The notes under the pieces were generated by a model. That model was not told where the DNA came from. It ran no database searches and saw nothing but the letters and a program-made list of their open reading frames with translations. From Tubulanus polymorphus (taxonomy: Eukaryota; Nemertea; Palaeonemertea; Tubulaniformes; Tubulanidae), in assembly GCF_964204645.1 (NCBI RefSeq), contig NC_134027.1, positions 16,606,485-16,670,484 of the forward strand: DNA of 64,000 nt, read 5' to 3'. A program made the position numbers and the translations under genes. Of this stretch, positions 1-9,741 are shown one piece after another. Positions within the stretch are counted from its first letter, which is position 1. Each line of letters starts with the position of its first letter.

Positions 1-155
1 TAGATACATGTGTAACCCAAGTATCAAAACATTACATTGAAGTGTCTTCAAAACTTCCCACAATAACTGGATTCCGTCTACAGACAAACGGACGGGCAGA
101 CGGGCGAAAAAGCAATAGCCCGCTGGGACTTAAGTCCCAAGTGGGCTAAAAAGGA
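1..155 (+). repeat. Right end of Helitron-like repeat family H1
   Basis: The segment ends in a short hairpin (GGGACTTAAGTCCC) followed by AAGTGGGCTAA. The same terminus recurs near 34960, 39868 and 41128, always after a stretch reading roughly 'ACTGGATTCYGTC...GACGGAC'. A hairpin followed a few bases later by CTAA resembles a Helitron 3' terminus (hairpin then CTRR); this is an inference. The left part lies outside the window. Confidence 0.5.
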
Positions 156-1067
156 GCATAGGTCCTGTAGGATCAATGATATGCATACCAATAAAGATAG
201 ACAAATTGTAAATAATTCAATTATTTATATTTTTGAACGCAAACATCGATTTGTTTGATGGTCTTTTTTGATGGGTAACCCACACAACCAAGCAATTCCA
301 TCAAGGCTGACTTTTTTATGTGAATAACCTTCAATCTTTTTTGAATATATTCGGATATAAATCTCCCATCCAAAATGACAGGTGGATAGCCGGTAGCATT
401 AAAACTTTACATATATAATTCAGCCAGTTGAAATCTAAGGAATTATTTAATAAATACAAACATACCTTCGTATATGAAAAACAATGCTAATTAGTGCTTG
501 TGGTGGAAGCTCATCAAGCATCAACTAAAAAAACAAAATGATAAATATAGCTTCAAAGCAGCGATAACAGGTTTTCTGGCAAGCTATGCAGCCAAAATTA
601 ATGGAATCATAGAAAATAAAAATATCTCATTTGCAGGATTCCGACTTGTTGTGTTGTGGCACCTTCAGAAGTGACTAGAATATCGCTGAAGACGACTGAT
701 GCCCCCACATCAGGTGAAACGCCTGAGTTTAAAATACACCCCGAGCGCATGTCGACTTATTTATGAAGGCAGGAAATGAAAAATACAAAATTGTCATTTT
801 TCAATAGTTGACTTATAGAAACGATGTGTTTTAAGAGTAGCTGCGATGGTAGGAGTTACTATCACAAAGTCATTGTTTACAGGCAGGTGGTTTTAGTCAC
901 CTCTACTGCTAGTGCCCACTATCGAAACCAGATGTTTTAAAAAAAGTCACTTTTCAATAGAAGACTCTTTGAAACAGCCACCATAGAAAACCAACCGAAT
1001 TGAAAGGAATACTATTTCAGAGTGACTGTTTTGAAATGCATACTACTGGAAAAGTGGCTGATATTGT
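156..1067. other. Intronic or intergenic sequence, no gene seen
   Basis: AT-rich sequence with no recognisable reading frame. The part at about 674-780 (GAAGACGACTGATGCCCCCA...) is homologous to 40455-40560, so at least 100 bp is an interspersed repeat. Confidence 0.5.
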
Positions 1068-1726
1068 TACCGTATTTTCCAGTGTATAAGTCGAGTTTTT
1101 GAGACCAAAAATCATGTCCAAAAAACGTAGGTAGACTTATACACCAGCTACACTTTCGATATCGTTTTAAACTGACGATGTTTAGAGTTCAAGGTCGCCA
1201 TGATGAAATGGAATATTAATTTATGTAAGGCTACACTCATATACCAATTAGAATTTAGGATGTTGATAAAAATAGTTTCTTATAGTTTGGAAATATTTCA
1301 AAATTAACTAATGTTAAAAATCAAAAGAGAAAGAAAACCCGCGTATATTCATTGTACAGTGTTTATATAAGCCGCGATGCTGTGGCAGCGTGCCAATAAT
1401 CAATACACAGTGAGTCTAATACTAGACTACTCGCGCGCGGCATTCAACGTATACACTATACATTCAACACGTGGATACAAACAATGAGCACTAATCCGGT
1501 AATTTAACATTAGAAACAACAGATCCCAATGATTTAATAATGCAAACAGTGGTAAAGTCTCTCAACTACTATGAGAATGACATCGGCACTGTTTTCAATG
1601 TGACATATGTAAACACATGAAGAAGCGACTCGACTTATACACCGACAATAGCCCTAGCACAACTTTTTATGAAAATTTGACCTCGACTTATACACCGGGT
1701 CGACTTGTACACCGGAAAATACGGTA
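1068..1726. mobile_element. TIR element (MITE), TACCGTATTTTCC termini
   Basis: The left end reads TACCGTATTTTCCAGTGTAT and the right end is its inverse (..CACCGGAAAATACGGTA). The flanks carry a 5-bp direct repeat, ATTGT, at 1063-1067 and 1727-1731. Near the right end the motif 'GACTTATACACCG' is repeated several times. There is no transposase frame, so this is a non-autonomous DNA transposon of 659 bp. The superfamily was not assigned. A 3' portion recurs at 12215-12613 and a short piece at 2293-2405. Confidence 0.7.
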
Positions 1727-1789
1727 ATTGTTTATTGTTCTCAAGTGGCTACTAAGTAACAGTAGACGTTTGGGCTCAAAAGTGCGATA

Positions 1790-2290
1790 GACATGTTCTT
1801 GGAATCAGCCTTTCAATTGCGGCCTCCAGGCTGTTAACTTCATTTTTCATGTTGGCCCTCTGGTGGCCATTATTTTAATTGAATCAACCCAATTTTAAAT
1901 AGGGTTCTGGCCAAAGTGATGCCCTTTATATGTACCAAGTTTGAAAACAATCGATCAAAATTGCAGCTTCTAGGGTGTTAACGTCGTTCTTCATGTCGGG
2001 CCCCTATGGCAATAATTTGAATTGAATCAACCCAATTTTAAATAGGCTTCTCGGCCCAAGTGATATCCTACTTGTGTACAAAGTTTGAAATAAATCAGTA
2101 AACAATTGCAGCCTCTAGTATGTCAACGTCGTTTATCATGTCAACCCCCTGGTGGCCATAATTTGAATCGAATCGACCAAATTTTTAATACGGTTCTGGC
2201 CTAATTGATATCCTACTTGTGTACCAACTTTGAAATAAATCAGTCACCAATAGCGGCCTCTAGGTTGTTAAAGTCGCGCTTGGGTTTGGA
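1790..2290. repeat. Tandem array, about 144-bp unit (family T1)
   Basis: Diverged units recur at about 1819, 1964, 2108 and 2252, each containing 'GCGGCCTCTAGGCTGTTAACGTCG...GGTGGCCATAATTTGAATCGAATC'. The same unit forms a second array at 32690-33230. No coding potential. Confidence 0.75.
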
Positions 2291-2292
2291 AC

Positions 2293-2405
2293 GCTTAGTA
2301 ACTAACAAAGAGCACTAATCAGGTAATCTAATGTAGAGACAACAGATCTGAATTATTAATTGCAAACAGTGGTAAAGATTCTCAACTACTATGAGAATGA
2401 CCTTA
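2293..2405. repeat. Fragment of the 1068-1726 TIR element
   Basis: 'GAGCACTAATCAGGTAATCT...GGTAAAGATTCTCAACTACTATGAGAATGAC' matches the interior of the element at 1484-1590. It abuts the end of the T1 array. Confidence 0.55.
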
Positions 2406-2851
2406 GAGAGCAAATGCCAAAATAGAATATTGTGTAAAAGTCATTTTCAAATGTGATGTATTCACAAATATCAGATATGCTACTGGTTTGAATTTTAGTT
2501 CAGCTATTACTGAGAAATACGACTCAAGTCAGCAATTTCAGCACACGCTCACTGTTACGTTGATGTAAGCAGATGTTAGCATGTTCGTGTTTCTGGCATC
2601 ATCTCTGACAAGTGCTCACAGCTTCCAGTCATTTCACTAGACATTTGATAGGGTATTTCATCATTTTGAAGTGTTTTGGAATTTTGAACTCTTATCATTG
2701 TATACTGTTGCTACTGTTGTAAATGACATGATAAACGTATATTAGTGAATGGTGCTGTCGGTCTGTGAATTCAGTGAGCAAATGATGTTTATTTTATCAA
2801 ATATCCATCGGTTACGCGTATTAGCACCCGCACGTGCTTGTGTTGATTGTC

Positions 2852-3170
2852 CAGGGATGAAAACAGAAGCGTTAAGAAATGCGGAAAAATTTGAAATACA
2901 AATATTAGGCTAACTACTGCTGGCCAAGCCAGCCGTCGCGAGTATCGAAATTTAAATAGGCACCGAAATTTTGAAATTTCAAGGAGTTTTTGGCACGGTG
3001 TTTCACAATTATGTTGTAAAAAAGATTTCAGAGATCGTAGCACCAGTTTTACGAGACACTTTTAGGGTGTGTTCTTTAAGTATGCAACAATTTTACTCTC
3101 AACTTTTCCGCAAGTCCCTACCGCCTCCAACCGCAGAAATCTGCATTTCCACGGAAGATTTTCATCCCTG
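2852..3170. mobile_element. Short TIR element, CAGGGATGAAAAC termini
   Basis: The left end is CAGGGATGAAAAC and the right end is its near-inverse, GATTTTCATCCCTG; length 319 bp. The same termini bound a larger element at 56112-57702 that has a clean 6-bp target duplication. Here the flanking hexamers (ATTGTC / CTTCTC) agree at only four positions, so the duplication is decayed or absent. No transposase. Confidence 0.65.
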
Positions 3171-4640
3171 CTTCTCATAGATAACATCATAGATAATGCC
3201 ACTGCGGGTTGTATATGAATTATACGCACGATACTTTTTTCGATCTCAGGTCATTATATATATATATACTTCAATTTCATCTCGTCAAGAAATCGGGGAA
3301 AGTACAACTTTGATAGCATTTGCCCTTTAAGAGAAATCCCATCGTCAGTTTAGAATCATTTATTTGTATCCTATAAACTGTTGTATATAATTATGATCAT
3401 ATTTGTAAGACTCATTAATTTTGTCTGATATTTTATGAAATCTGAATTATGTGCTCTCATTTGAATCGAAATAATTTCCTGATATCTTAATCCGCAATAA
3501 GTGAAAATCCAAATAAAACTGATCCAAATTAAAGGAGTTATACTCATCAACATCATGTCTTGATAGCCAAGGGCCGTTGAGGTGGGACATAGCGTCTGAT
3601 GAGATACTAACAGTCCTGAGATCGTTAGAGATATACTGTACTTTCAAAACTGCAAAGGCGAAGGGGAAAAATACAATACTAATCTTTACTCTCACAGAAG
3701 TTTTTAAAATGGGGAGAGACCATGCCTAATTTTTTTCTGTGAGTTACATAATTTGAAAACTCTATTGGATTGAATTCAAATAACGGGGGAAAACTGACTT
3801 TTTGCAGATAGTCAGATCAAAAATAAGGACGGAAAATATCAAGAGAGTATTACTTTAAACTGCACATGCCACTATATTGCTTAGTTAGTTACCTAATCGT
3901 TGGTGGTAAGCTTTTTATAACGGATGGGCTTATACCAACGTTAGGGATGACAAGGGCCAAAACACGGTTGAAAAAAGTAATACTTCAAAAATATACTTTT
4001 TATTCACTTCAGTCCACAATTAATGGCTTAAATCCCAAACTAACACAGGTACCTTTTGAAATAATCCAATTTTATGTATGTTTCGAGCAATTAATCAACA
4101 TTATTGTGAGAAATCAATTAATTTATCCACAAATTTCGCCATTAGCCGCCATTTCTGTGTATTGCATACATGTGGCATGATAGACAAGGGGACCTACAAG
4201 GATTTATATAAAACTTTCAAAACGAAACGATAATTTTTATTTTTGATAGTTTTCCAACTTATATTTCAAATCATCGTGTTTTCCATAATAAATAATAAAT
4301 AAAATAAATTCTGGTTGAAGAAAAATGTAAATAAGTGTTGATTTCTTAATTTTTTTCAATTTCGTCGTTTCGTTTCTTTAGTTTGTGTTTGTGGTATTAG
4401 TGTCAATAAAGTATTTTGAATTGGTCCTGGCCTCAGTCCACAGGTGCCAGCACCCTCCACAAGTATTCAAAATGGCCGCCGTTGAATTGACGGAAATTTA
4501 CTCTCACATTACGGCCGATTTGCACATGGATCAAGATCGTCAGGAGAGGTCTTATAGGTATCAAACAAACTACGAATCTGTTGTGCGTTGATTACAACAA
4601 AAATTATCTCAAAAGACCAGAAAATGCCAGGCAAATTACT
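3171..4640. other. No confident gene; downstream side of HSPA14
   Basis: The final coding exon of HSPA14 is expected here on the minus strand but was not recognised. A good acceptor (pyrimidine tract then GCAG, at about 3650) is followed by 65 open codons on the minus strand. Its phase does not match the exon ending at 4882 and its translation does not clearly resemble an Hsp70 C-terminus. A TA microsatellite lies at about 3256-3268. A plus-strand ATG in good context at about 4470 begins a 39-codon frame of unknown meaning. Confidence 0.4.
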
Positions 4641-4743
4641 CGTGAGTCAAATTGACTCACGAAGATTTCATTGAAAAATGACCTTCCGATTCCTGACTGT
4701 GGTTTGTGAAAATATCCGATCGTGAAACTAAACCACAGTCAGG
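4641..4743. repeat. Two adjacent perfect palindromes
   Basis: Positions 4641-4661 form a 10-bp inverted repeat around one base (CGTGAGTCAA / TTGACTCACG). Positions 4692-4705 and 4730-4743 are perfect 14-bp inverted arms (CCTGACTGTGGTTT) around a 24-base loop. The first contains TGAGTCA on both strands, an AP-1-like heptamer. They lie about 140 bp from an HSPA14 exon; their role is unknown. Confidence 0.6.
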
Positions 4744-4881
4744 TTACTGACTATATATTGCTCAGCTCAAAAAGTATAGAAGGCCAACTTTCAATATACC
4801 GATTTTGAGAGACAAAATGACATTCTGTAAAATAAAATGTCTATCGTTCATGGATTTTTCTATCATCAATAATTTACATAC

Positions 4882-5043
4882 ATGAGCTAATGGTGTATTC
4901 TCATATTTTCCTTCTAATACATGTATATCACATCTTGTGGCTGCTTCATCCAATTTTGCGTGAATAATGCGTTTGACTGGAAATGGCGTGAAGCTATGAA
5001 ATACTATATCAGGTTGAGCAAGGTCGGTACATCCTTCAATAAA
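4882..5043 (-). CDS. HSPA14: HSPA14 exon, substrate-binding region
   Basis: A 54-codon phase-0 exon with acceptor TTTTTCAG at 5044 and donor CAT|GTATGT at 4881. The translation contains FTPFPVKRIIHAKL and IHVLEGKYEN. These match the F-P-x-x-TPLP-x-R and 'L-x-E-x-Y-E' stretches of the Hsp70 beta-sandwich domain as found in HSPA14. HSPA14 (Ssz1-like) pairs with the J-protein DNAJC2 at the ribosome exit to help fold nascent chains, and has a shortened substrate domain. This is the most downstream exon I could find; a terminal exon should lie below 4882. Confidence 0.78.
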
Positions 5044-5146
5044 CTGAAAAAGATATTTTCCATTACATTTTTTCCACATACAGGGTGTCTAAAAAGATGT
5101 TAAAACTGTAGTTATACAATTACACGTAATTAATCATTTGCTCAAT

Positions 5147-5420
5147 TTAAACAAATTTTTCTGAAACCATATCTATAGTTTCTATTAGTGGTATGTTAGT
5201 AAATAGAGATTCAATAACAAAATTTATGAGAGTATCCAAAAGCTGAAATACAAATGTTTTAAGTCATTTGAGGAAATCCCAGGTACTATTTAACATGTAC
5301 ATAGATGTTATAAGGGGTTTGATGAGTTTGTCTAAATATTTGGCAAGATTATATTCAGCAGTACCAATCATAGAAATGACTGGTCTAAACGGAAAGTTAA
5401 AGGGCAAAACTTTTCCAGAC
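5147..5420 (-). pseudogene. Penelope-like element reverse transcriptase fragment
   Basis: Minus-strand translation gives RPVISMIGTAEYNLAKYLD, then STWDFLK, then ESLFTNIPLIETID. These correspond in order to the RPIVS-x-x-GTP, 'S-T-x-x-F-L' and 'D-x-x-SLFTN(V/I)P' blocks of Penelope-type reverse transcriptases. A TGA interrupts the frame after the second block, so it is dead. It sits directly upstream of the HSPA14 exon at 4882-5043. A second fragment covering the preceding RT region is at 62390-62700. Confidence 0.7.
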
Positions 5421-5572
5421 TTAACCCTTTCAGTACTACGGATGTGCTATGCATGCTTCTACTGCGTCACTTTGTGAGCGGCTGATGTGCAGAGCATGCA
5501 TATCAGCTATTCTTTTCAAATTGACTGTAGCACAACAGCGATCGTTTCAGTTTGAATAGTCAGCACCTTACA

Positions 5573-6464
5573 AAAATAAATAACCCATGGGCAAAGTGCG
5601 GTTTACCTTGAAAGCTAGAGGTTGTTTGGAGTAAGGGCATTGCTTGAAAAATCTTTTCAATTTGTGACTTCAAAGTTCTAGAAGTTTATATTGTATTTTA
5701 TCTTTCTTAAAGAATTATTTTGTAGTCAAATTAGACCAAAGATAAACATTTGTTTATGGTCTACGTCCATAATTTCGTAGGGTACAGGTAGGCGAGGCAT
5801 TGGAAACTATTTTATATTTTCAAAGAAATATTTTTCACAATATGAAAAAATATTCAATAGAATTCATATGATGTCACATGTCAGAGGAAGGCTGAATATT
5901 GAGTCTTGGAAACGAAACCTTTTCCAATGAATGGCCGCGGAATCTAAAACCGGGGCTAGTATTAGATCGTTTTAAATCCTGGAATTTACCACTACAATAT
6001 TCAGACCTCGTCCTATACCTATAGTGTGCTGCTTAGTATTTTCAGGTCACAAGAAATTACAATTTACTACAAATTCTATCAAACAGAAAACACAGCGCTC
6101 ATCTGCTACGACGATTATTCAGCCTGTTATCATACCAAATGTGCACGCGCCAAGCAGCGTTACAGCATCACCATATAGAAGTCTGTATGAGCGTGTGTTT
6201 GTGTGCGCAACAATCTAATGTTAGCACTCCCGCGCACGTGGAGGCCTTGACATAAAGCGTACGTTCGCTTCACTTCAATCTCAATCAACACATTCACCGG
6301 GTATTAAAATGAAACAACACCTATGGCGATACGTGAAATGATTATATTCTCAACAGCAATGAGTATTCAAAATTCGCACATATACGGCACCTAGTCCAAT
6401 GAAACTTTCGCCATTAATGGCTTTCCCATAATTATTTTAGTAGCGCCGGAATTCCCCGTATATC
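5573..6464. repeat. Interspersed repeat R1, copy 1 (left part)
   Basis: Starts near 'AAATAACCCATGGGCAAAGTGCGGTTTACC' and is paralogous to 13575-14676 and 60768-61331. It is cut at 6464 by the LTR element and resumes at 8640, ending near 8930 at 'GACAAAGGTAAACC'. The inner ends show weak inverted similarity (TGGTTTACCTT on both sides). No protein coding; probably a non-autonomous DNA element. Confidence 0.65.
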
Positions 6465-6956
6465 TGTAACCGGCTGGTTGTCGTATCGGCAGGCTGGCTG
6501 GGGAACTAGCATTTACACCGGCGGTACAGGATTCCATCCATCAGGAACAACAAGGCAGTTAAACCTTATATGTACAATCTTTATTGCATCCCGGAATGAG
6601 AATCATTATCATAGCTTTACATAGTCTTTATATACAGAATCATGAGTATAATGTGAGAACTAGGTGTCAGACAAGTTGTAGACATCAGGACTCACAAACA
6701 AACACCTAGTGACATGTTTGAGAGACATTAATTAATTATCGATGAGCACTGACTATAGCTAATTATCGTGAAAACATATTGAGTAATGTCACATGTTGAT
6801 TACGACCTTAAAGCACATATTGACACTATAGTCATAAGTTATATTATATTATTATTATTATTAATATGTAGTAGAGCTATGAAATGTTATGAACTGTTCG
6901 ATATGACATTGTAGATCTATATGATTACGAAATATGCAAATTATATCAGGGTGACA
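6465..6956 (-). repeat. 3' LTR of LTR-A
   Basis: 492 bp, almost identical to 8148-8639. It contains TATATAAAGAC and AATAAAG signals on the minus strand. Confidence 0.9.
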
Positions 6957-7750
6957 GATGCCCCCTTGTCCAATTAAATTTGGTCCTCCAAATTTGCGGA
7001 AAACGCAGATGCTATAACTTCATTAAAACTCCTTCCACTGCGAGAATGTGTAAAATTGAGTTCCACCGTGCGAAAATGTGCAAACGTTGGACAGTAACAT
7101 CCGGATGCTCAGTCATTCACGAAAGAGTCACATGTTGTCGTTATATACGGACGATGCAATTATACGTTAACTGTAATTATCTGCAAAGTATCCCCGAATT
7201 CTGGCCGGTTCTGCGACGAACAGAAGTAGCGACGTGTTGTGTAGTTATAGCATCCCAAAGATCAGTTGTTGATGCAAGTTGCAAGTAGTACGCATTTCTC
7301 TGTTTTGAAGATCTTTCGATTACTGACTGGAAATAACTTCGTGACACAATGATAGTAACATGCAACATCTGACATCACAGCAGAGTTCAGGCAATAACAC
7401 AACACAAATACAGTTACCCTTGTCAACCAAAAGGAAAAAATTATCATCATCCAAAATAAGTGGCCAGGTGTAACTGAGATTATATATTTGTTCACATAAA
7501 AGTTCAACCAATTCATCTTCATGTTTTAATTATACTAACAAACAAAAAATATGAACCTATGAAAATGAAAATTGCCGATTAAACCTTTAGTATAGTCGAA
7601 ATAGTTTGTTGCGAAAAAAGTATAGATACGCACTGTACTGTAAGTAGATGAATTTGACTTATTAACCTTAGACATATCCCCTGAGAAGTGTTCCATATTC
7701 TAATACTTATAGTACGAAATGAAACTAAAATTGATTTATGCTGATTGGAA

Positions 7751-7978
7751 CTAGATGCCTAGAAAAAAAGAATTGTGAATCATACTATTTAAACCGGCGA
7801 TAACTTTTTTGATCGTACGGTAGTATCTTATATCCAAATTCCTATAATTTTCTATCATGTTCATCTGACCACTAATTCGAGACAAAGAAGCAACTGTATT
7901 ACCTTCGGCTGACAAAAAGTTACCGTAATGCATTGTACCCACTGAAACAGCAGCAATGTTCACGATCAGTACGGCCAT
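7751..7978 (-). CDS. 75-residue frame inside LTR-A, unknown
   Basis: ATG at 7978 in the internal region of LTR-A. The product begins MAVLIVNIAAVSVG, a short hydrophobic segment that could act as a signal anchor, followed by a polar region (YRNLDIRYYRTIKK). It has no similarity I recognise to gag, protease, RT or integrase. It is the longest frame between the two LTRs on the element's sense strand in this part. It may be a captured fragment or chance. Confidence 0.25.
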   Translation of the reverse strand: MAVLIVNIAAVSVGTMHYGNFLSAEGNTVASLSRISGQMNMIENYRNLDIRYYRTIKKVIAGLNSMIHNSFFLGI

Positions 7979-8147
7979 CTCGTCACAGGTGTAGTTGAAT
8001 ACGATCTTCTCGTGAGGTCAACGTTCCAGTCACAACCAATAGTTTAACAGCTTCATCTGTACTTGTGTAAGTCAAGAGGACTTAAATTTGGGTTCTCCAC
8101 CATCTGTAACCGTTGATCTGTGAAGGTAAACCCGGTTCTCCGCCATC

Positions 8148-8639
8148 TGTAACCGGCTGGTTGTTGTATCGGCAGGCTGGCTGGGGAACTAGCATTTACA
8201 CCAGCGGTACAGGATTCCATCCATCAGGAACAACAAGGCAGTTAAACCTTATATGTACAATCTTTATTGCATCCCGGAATGAGAATCATTATCATAGCTT
8301 TACATAGTCTTTATATACAGAATCATGAGTATAATGTGAGAACTAGGTGTCAGACAAGTTGTAGACATCAGGACTCACAAACAAACACCTAGTGACATGT
8401 TTGAGAGACATTAATTAATTATCGATGAGCACTGACTATAGCTAATTATCGTGAAAACATATTGAGTAATTTCACATGTTGATTACGACATTAAAGCACA
8501 TAATGACACTATAGTCATAAGTTATATTATATTATTATTATTATTAATATGTAGTAGAGCTATGAAATGTTATGAACTGTTCGATATGACATTGTAGATC
8601 TATATGATTACGAAATATGCAAATTATATCAGGGTGACA
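8148..8639 (-). repeat. 5' LTR of LTR-A
   Basis: 492 bp. Followed on the minus strand by TGGCGGAGAACCGGG; a second similar stretch (TGGTGGAGAACCC, about 8090-8103) lies further inside after another GGTTACAGA. This suggests a small duplication of the LTR/primer-site junction. Confidence 0.9.
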
Positions 8640-8930
8640 TATCCCAAAAACAGCCAATCACATTCCCTCGTAGAGACGACGCCCCCCCAATCGAGGTCAT
8701 TGCAATCTTATACGCAAGAGCTAAGAATTTTCCCGCCATAAACAGTTTTACGTCGAATTTAAACAAAGTTGAAAATGTCATCGACGGAGGTTCGTCCTGT
8801 CTTCAATCGCATCGATTATACGTCGTTTAACCCGAGAACCAATGAAAAAAATGCTAATAAAAAAAACGTACCGCGGTTTCACATGAATTGGCTCAATGCC
8901 AACCTCATACTGCTGACAAAGGTAAACCAA
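8640..8930. repeat. Interspersed repeat R1, copy 1 (right part)
   Basis: 'TCCCAAAAACAGCCAATCACATTC' onward matches 14386-14676 and 61059-61331, completing the R1 copy split by LTR-A. Confidence 0.7.
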
Positions 8931-9741
8931 AAAACCTTATAAAAATTGTTTTACAAATCATCAAAATCTTGTAGATTGTCGGGGATTAAACATTTATAAT
9001 TTAATTCCTCCAATTCCCGTTACACTTGGATGGCGTGATACTCCGGTCCCAATGTTTGCGCAGGCGCACTGACGACAGGGCAATGCGTGTTAGTTGAGAA
9101 ACTTGTTGTAATGGCGTCCTAATTAAAATGTGTCAGGTTCATGTGAACCGCTGTTGTTCTCGTTAATTTCTTGTGTCTACCACATAGATTGTGCATGCGT
9201 GTCAGTTGGAAAATTGAAATAATAAATAAAATTTAAATTTTTAAAATTCTGTCGTTCGTTCCATAATATCACTCCCGTTACCGTATAGTGCTGCCATCTC
9301 TCCATAATCATTTCATTGGTTTTCATTTTCGATTTCTAGTGATTTTTTTGGGAAAATTATGGTTTGGAGTATGGTCAGCCAAATGTATCAAAATGGCCGC
9401 TATGGATGCCAAATGTAAAAATAATGAAAACATATATTCATAAATATAGCATAATAATAACAAAGCAGCGATGACGGGTTTTCTGCAAAGCCATTCAGGA
9501 TGATGGGAATTGTAGTAAATTGAAATACTGATACATAGAATAAAATGCGTTGACAGATTCAAACCTCATTTGCACCCACTGTGCAAACGTCAAATGTGAT
9601 TCAGCTTTGAAACTGAACATACGCAGACATAGAATAAAAAAATATGAATGTATTCGACCAGGCATTTATTTCGGCATTCAAACATCATGATCCTGTATTA
9701 TCACAACGCTAAAAATGGATCTGTCCTATTAAGAACTCATC
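8931..9741. other. No gene seen
   Basis: AT-rich sequence between repeat R1 and the first piggyBac. No domain-bearing frame was seen on either strand. Confidence 0.45.

Larger units (their letters stand above)
6465..8639 (-). mobile_element. Complete non-autonomous LTR retrotransposon (LTR-A)
   Basis: Two direct repeats of exactly 492 bp (6465-6956 and 8148-8639) flank about 1.19 kb. LTR ends on the minus strand are TGTCACCC...GGTTACA, with a 4-bp target duplication TATC at 6461-6464 and 8640-8643. Minus orientation follows from AATAAAG within the LTR (about 6580 and 8260), a purine tract (GGACAAGGGGGC) just inside the 3' LTR near 6960-6975, and a tRNA-primer-like TGGCGGAGAACCGGG just inside the 5' LTR near 8131-8145. 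No gag or pol frame is present. The LTRs differ at only about five sites by eye, so the insertion is recent. The interrupted host is repeat R1. Confidence 0.88.

Noticed and set aside
3447-3695. Minus-strand frame as last HSPA14 exon
   Set aside because: It has a good acceptor but the wrong phase relative to the exon ending at 4882, and no clear match to the HSPA14 C-terminus.
4385-4591. Plus-strand frame with ATG in good context (MAAVELTEIYSH)
   Set aside because: A faint resemblance to the translin N-terminus was considered, but similarity is too short and weak, and the strand and position conflict with the HSPA14 gene.
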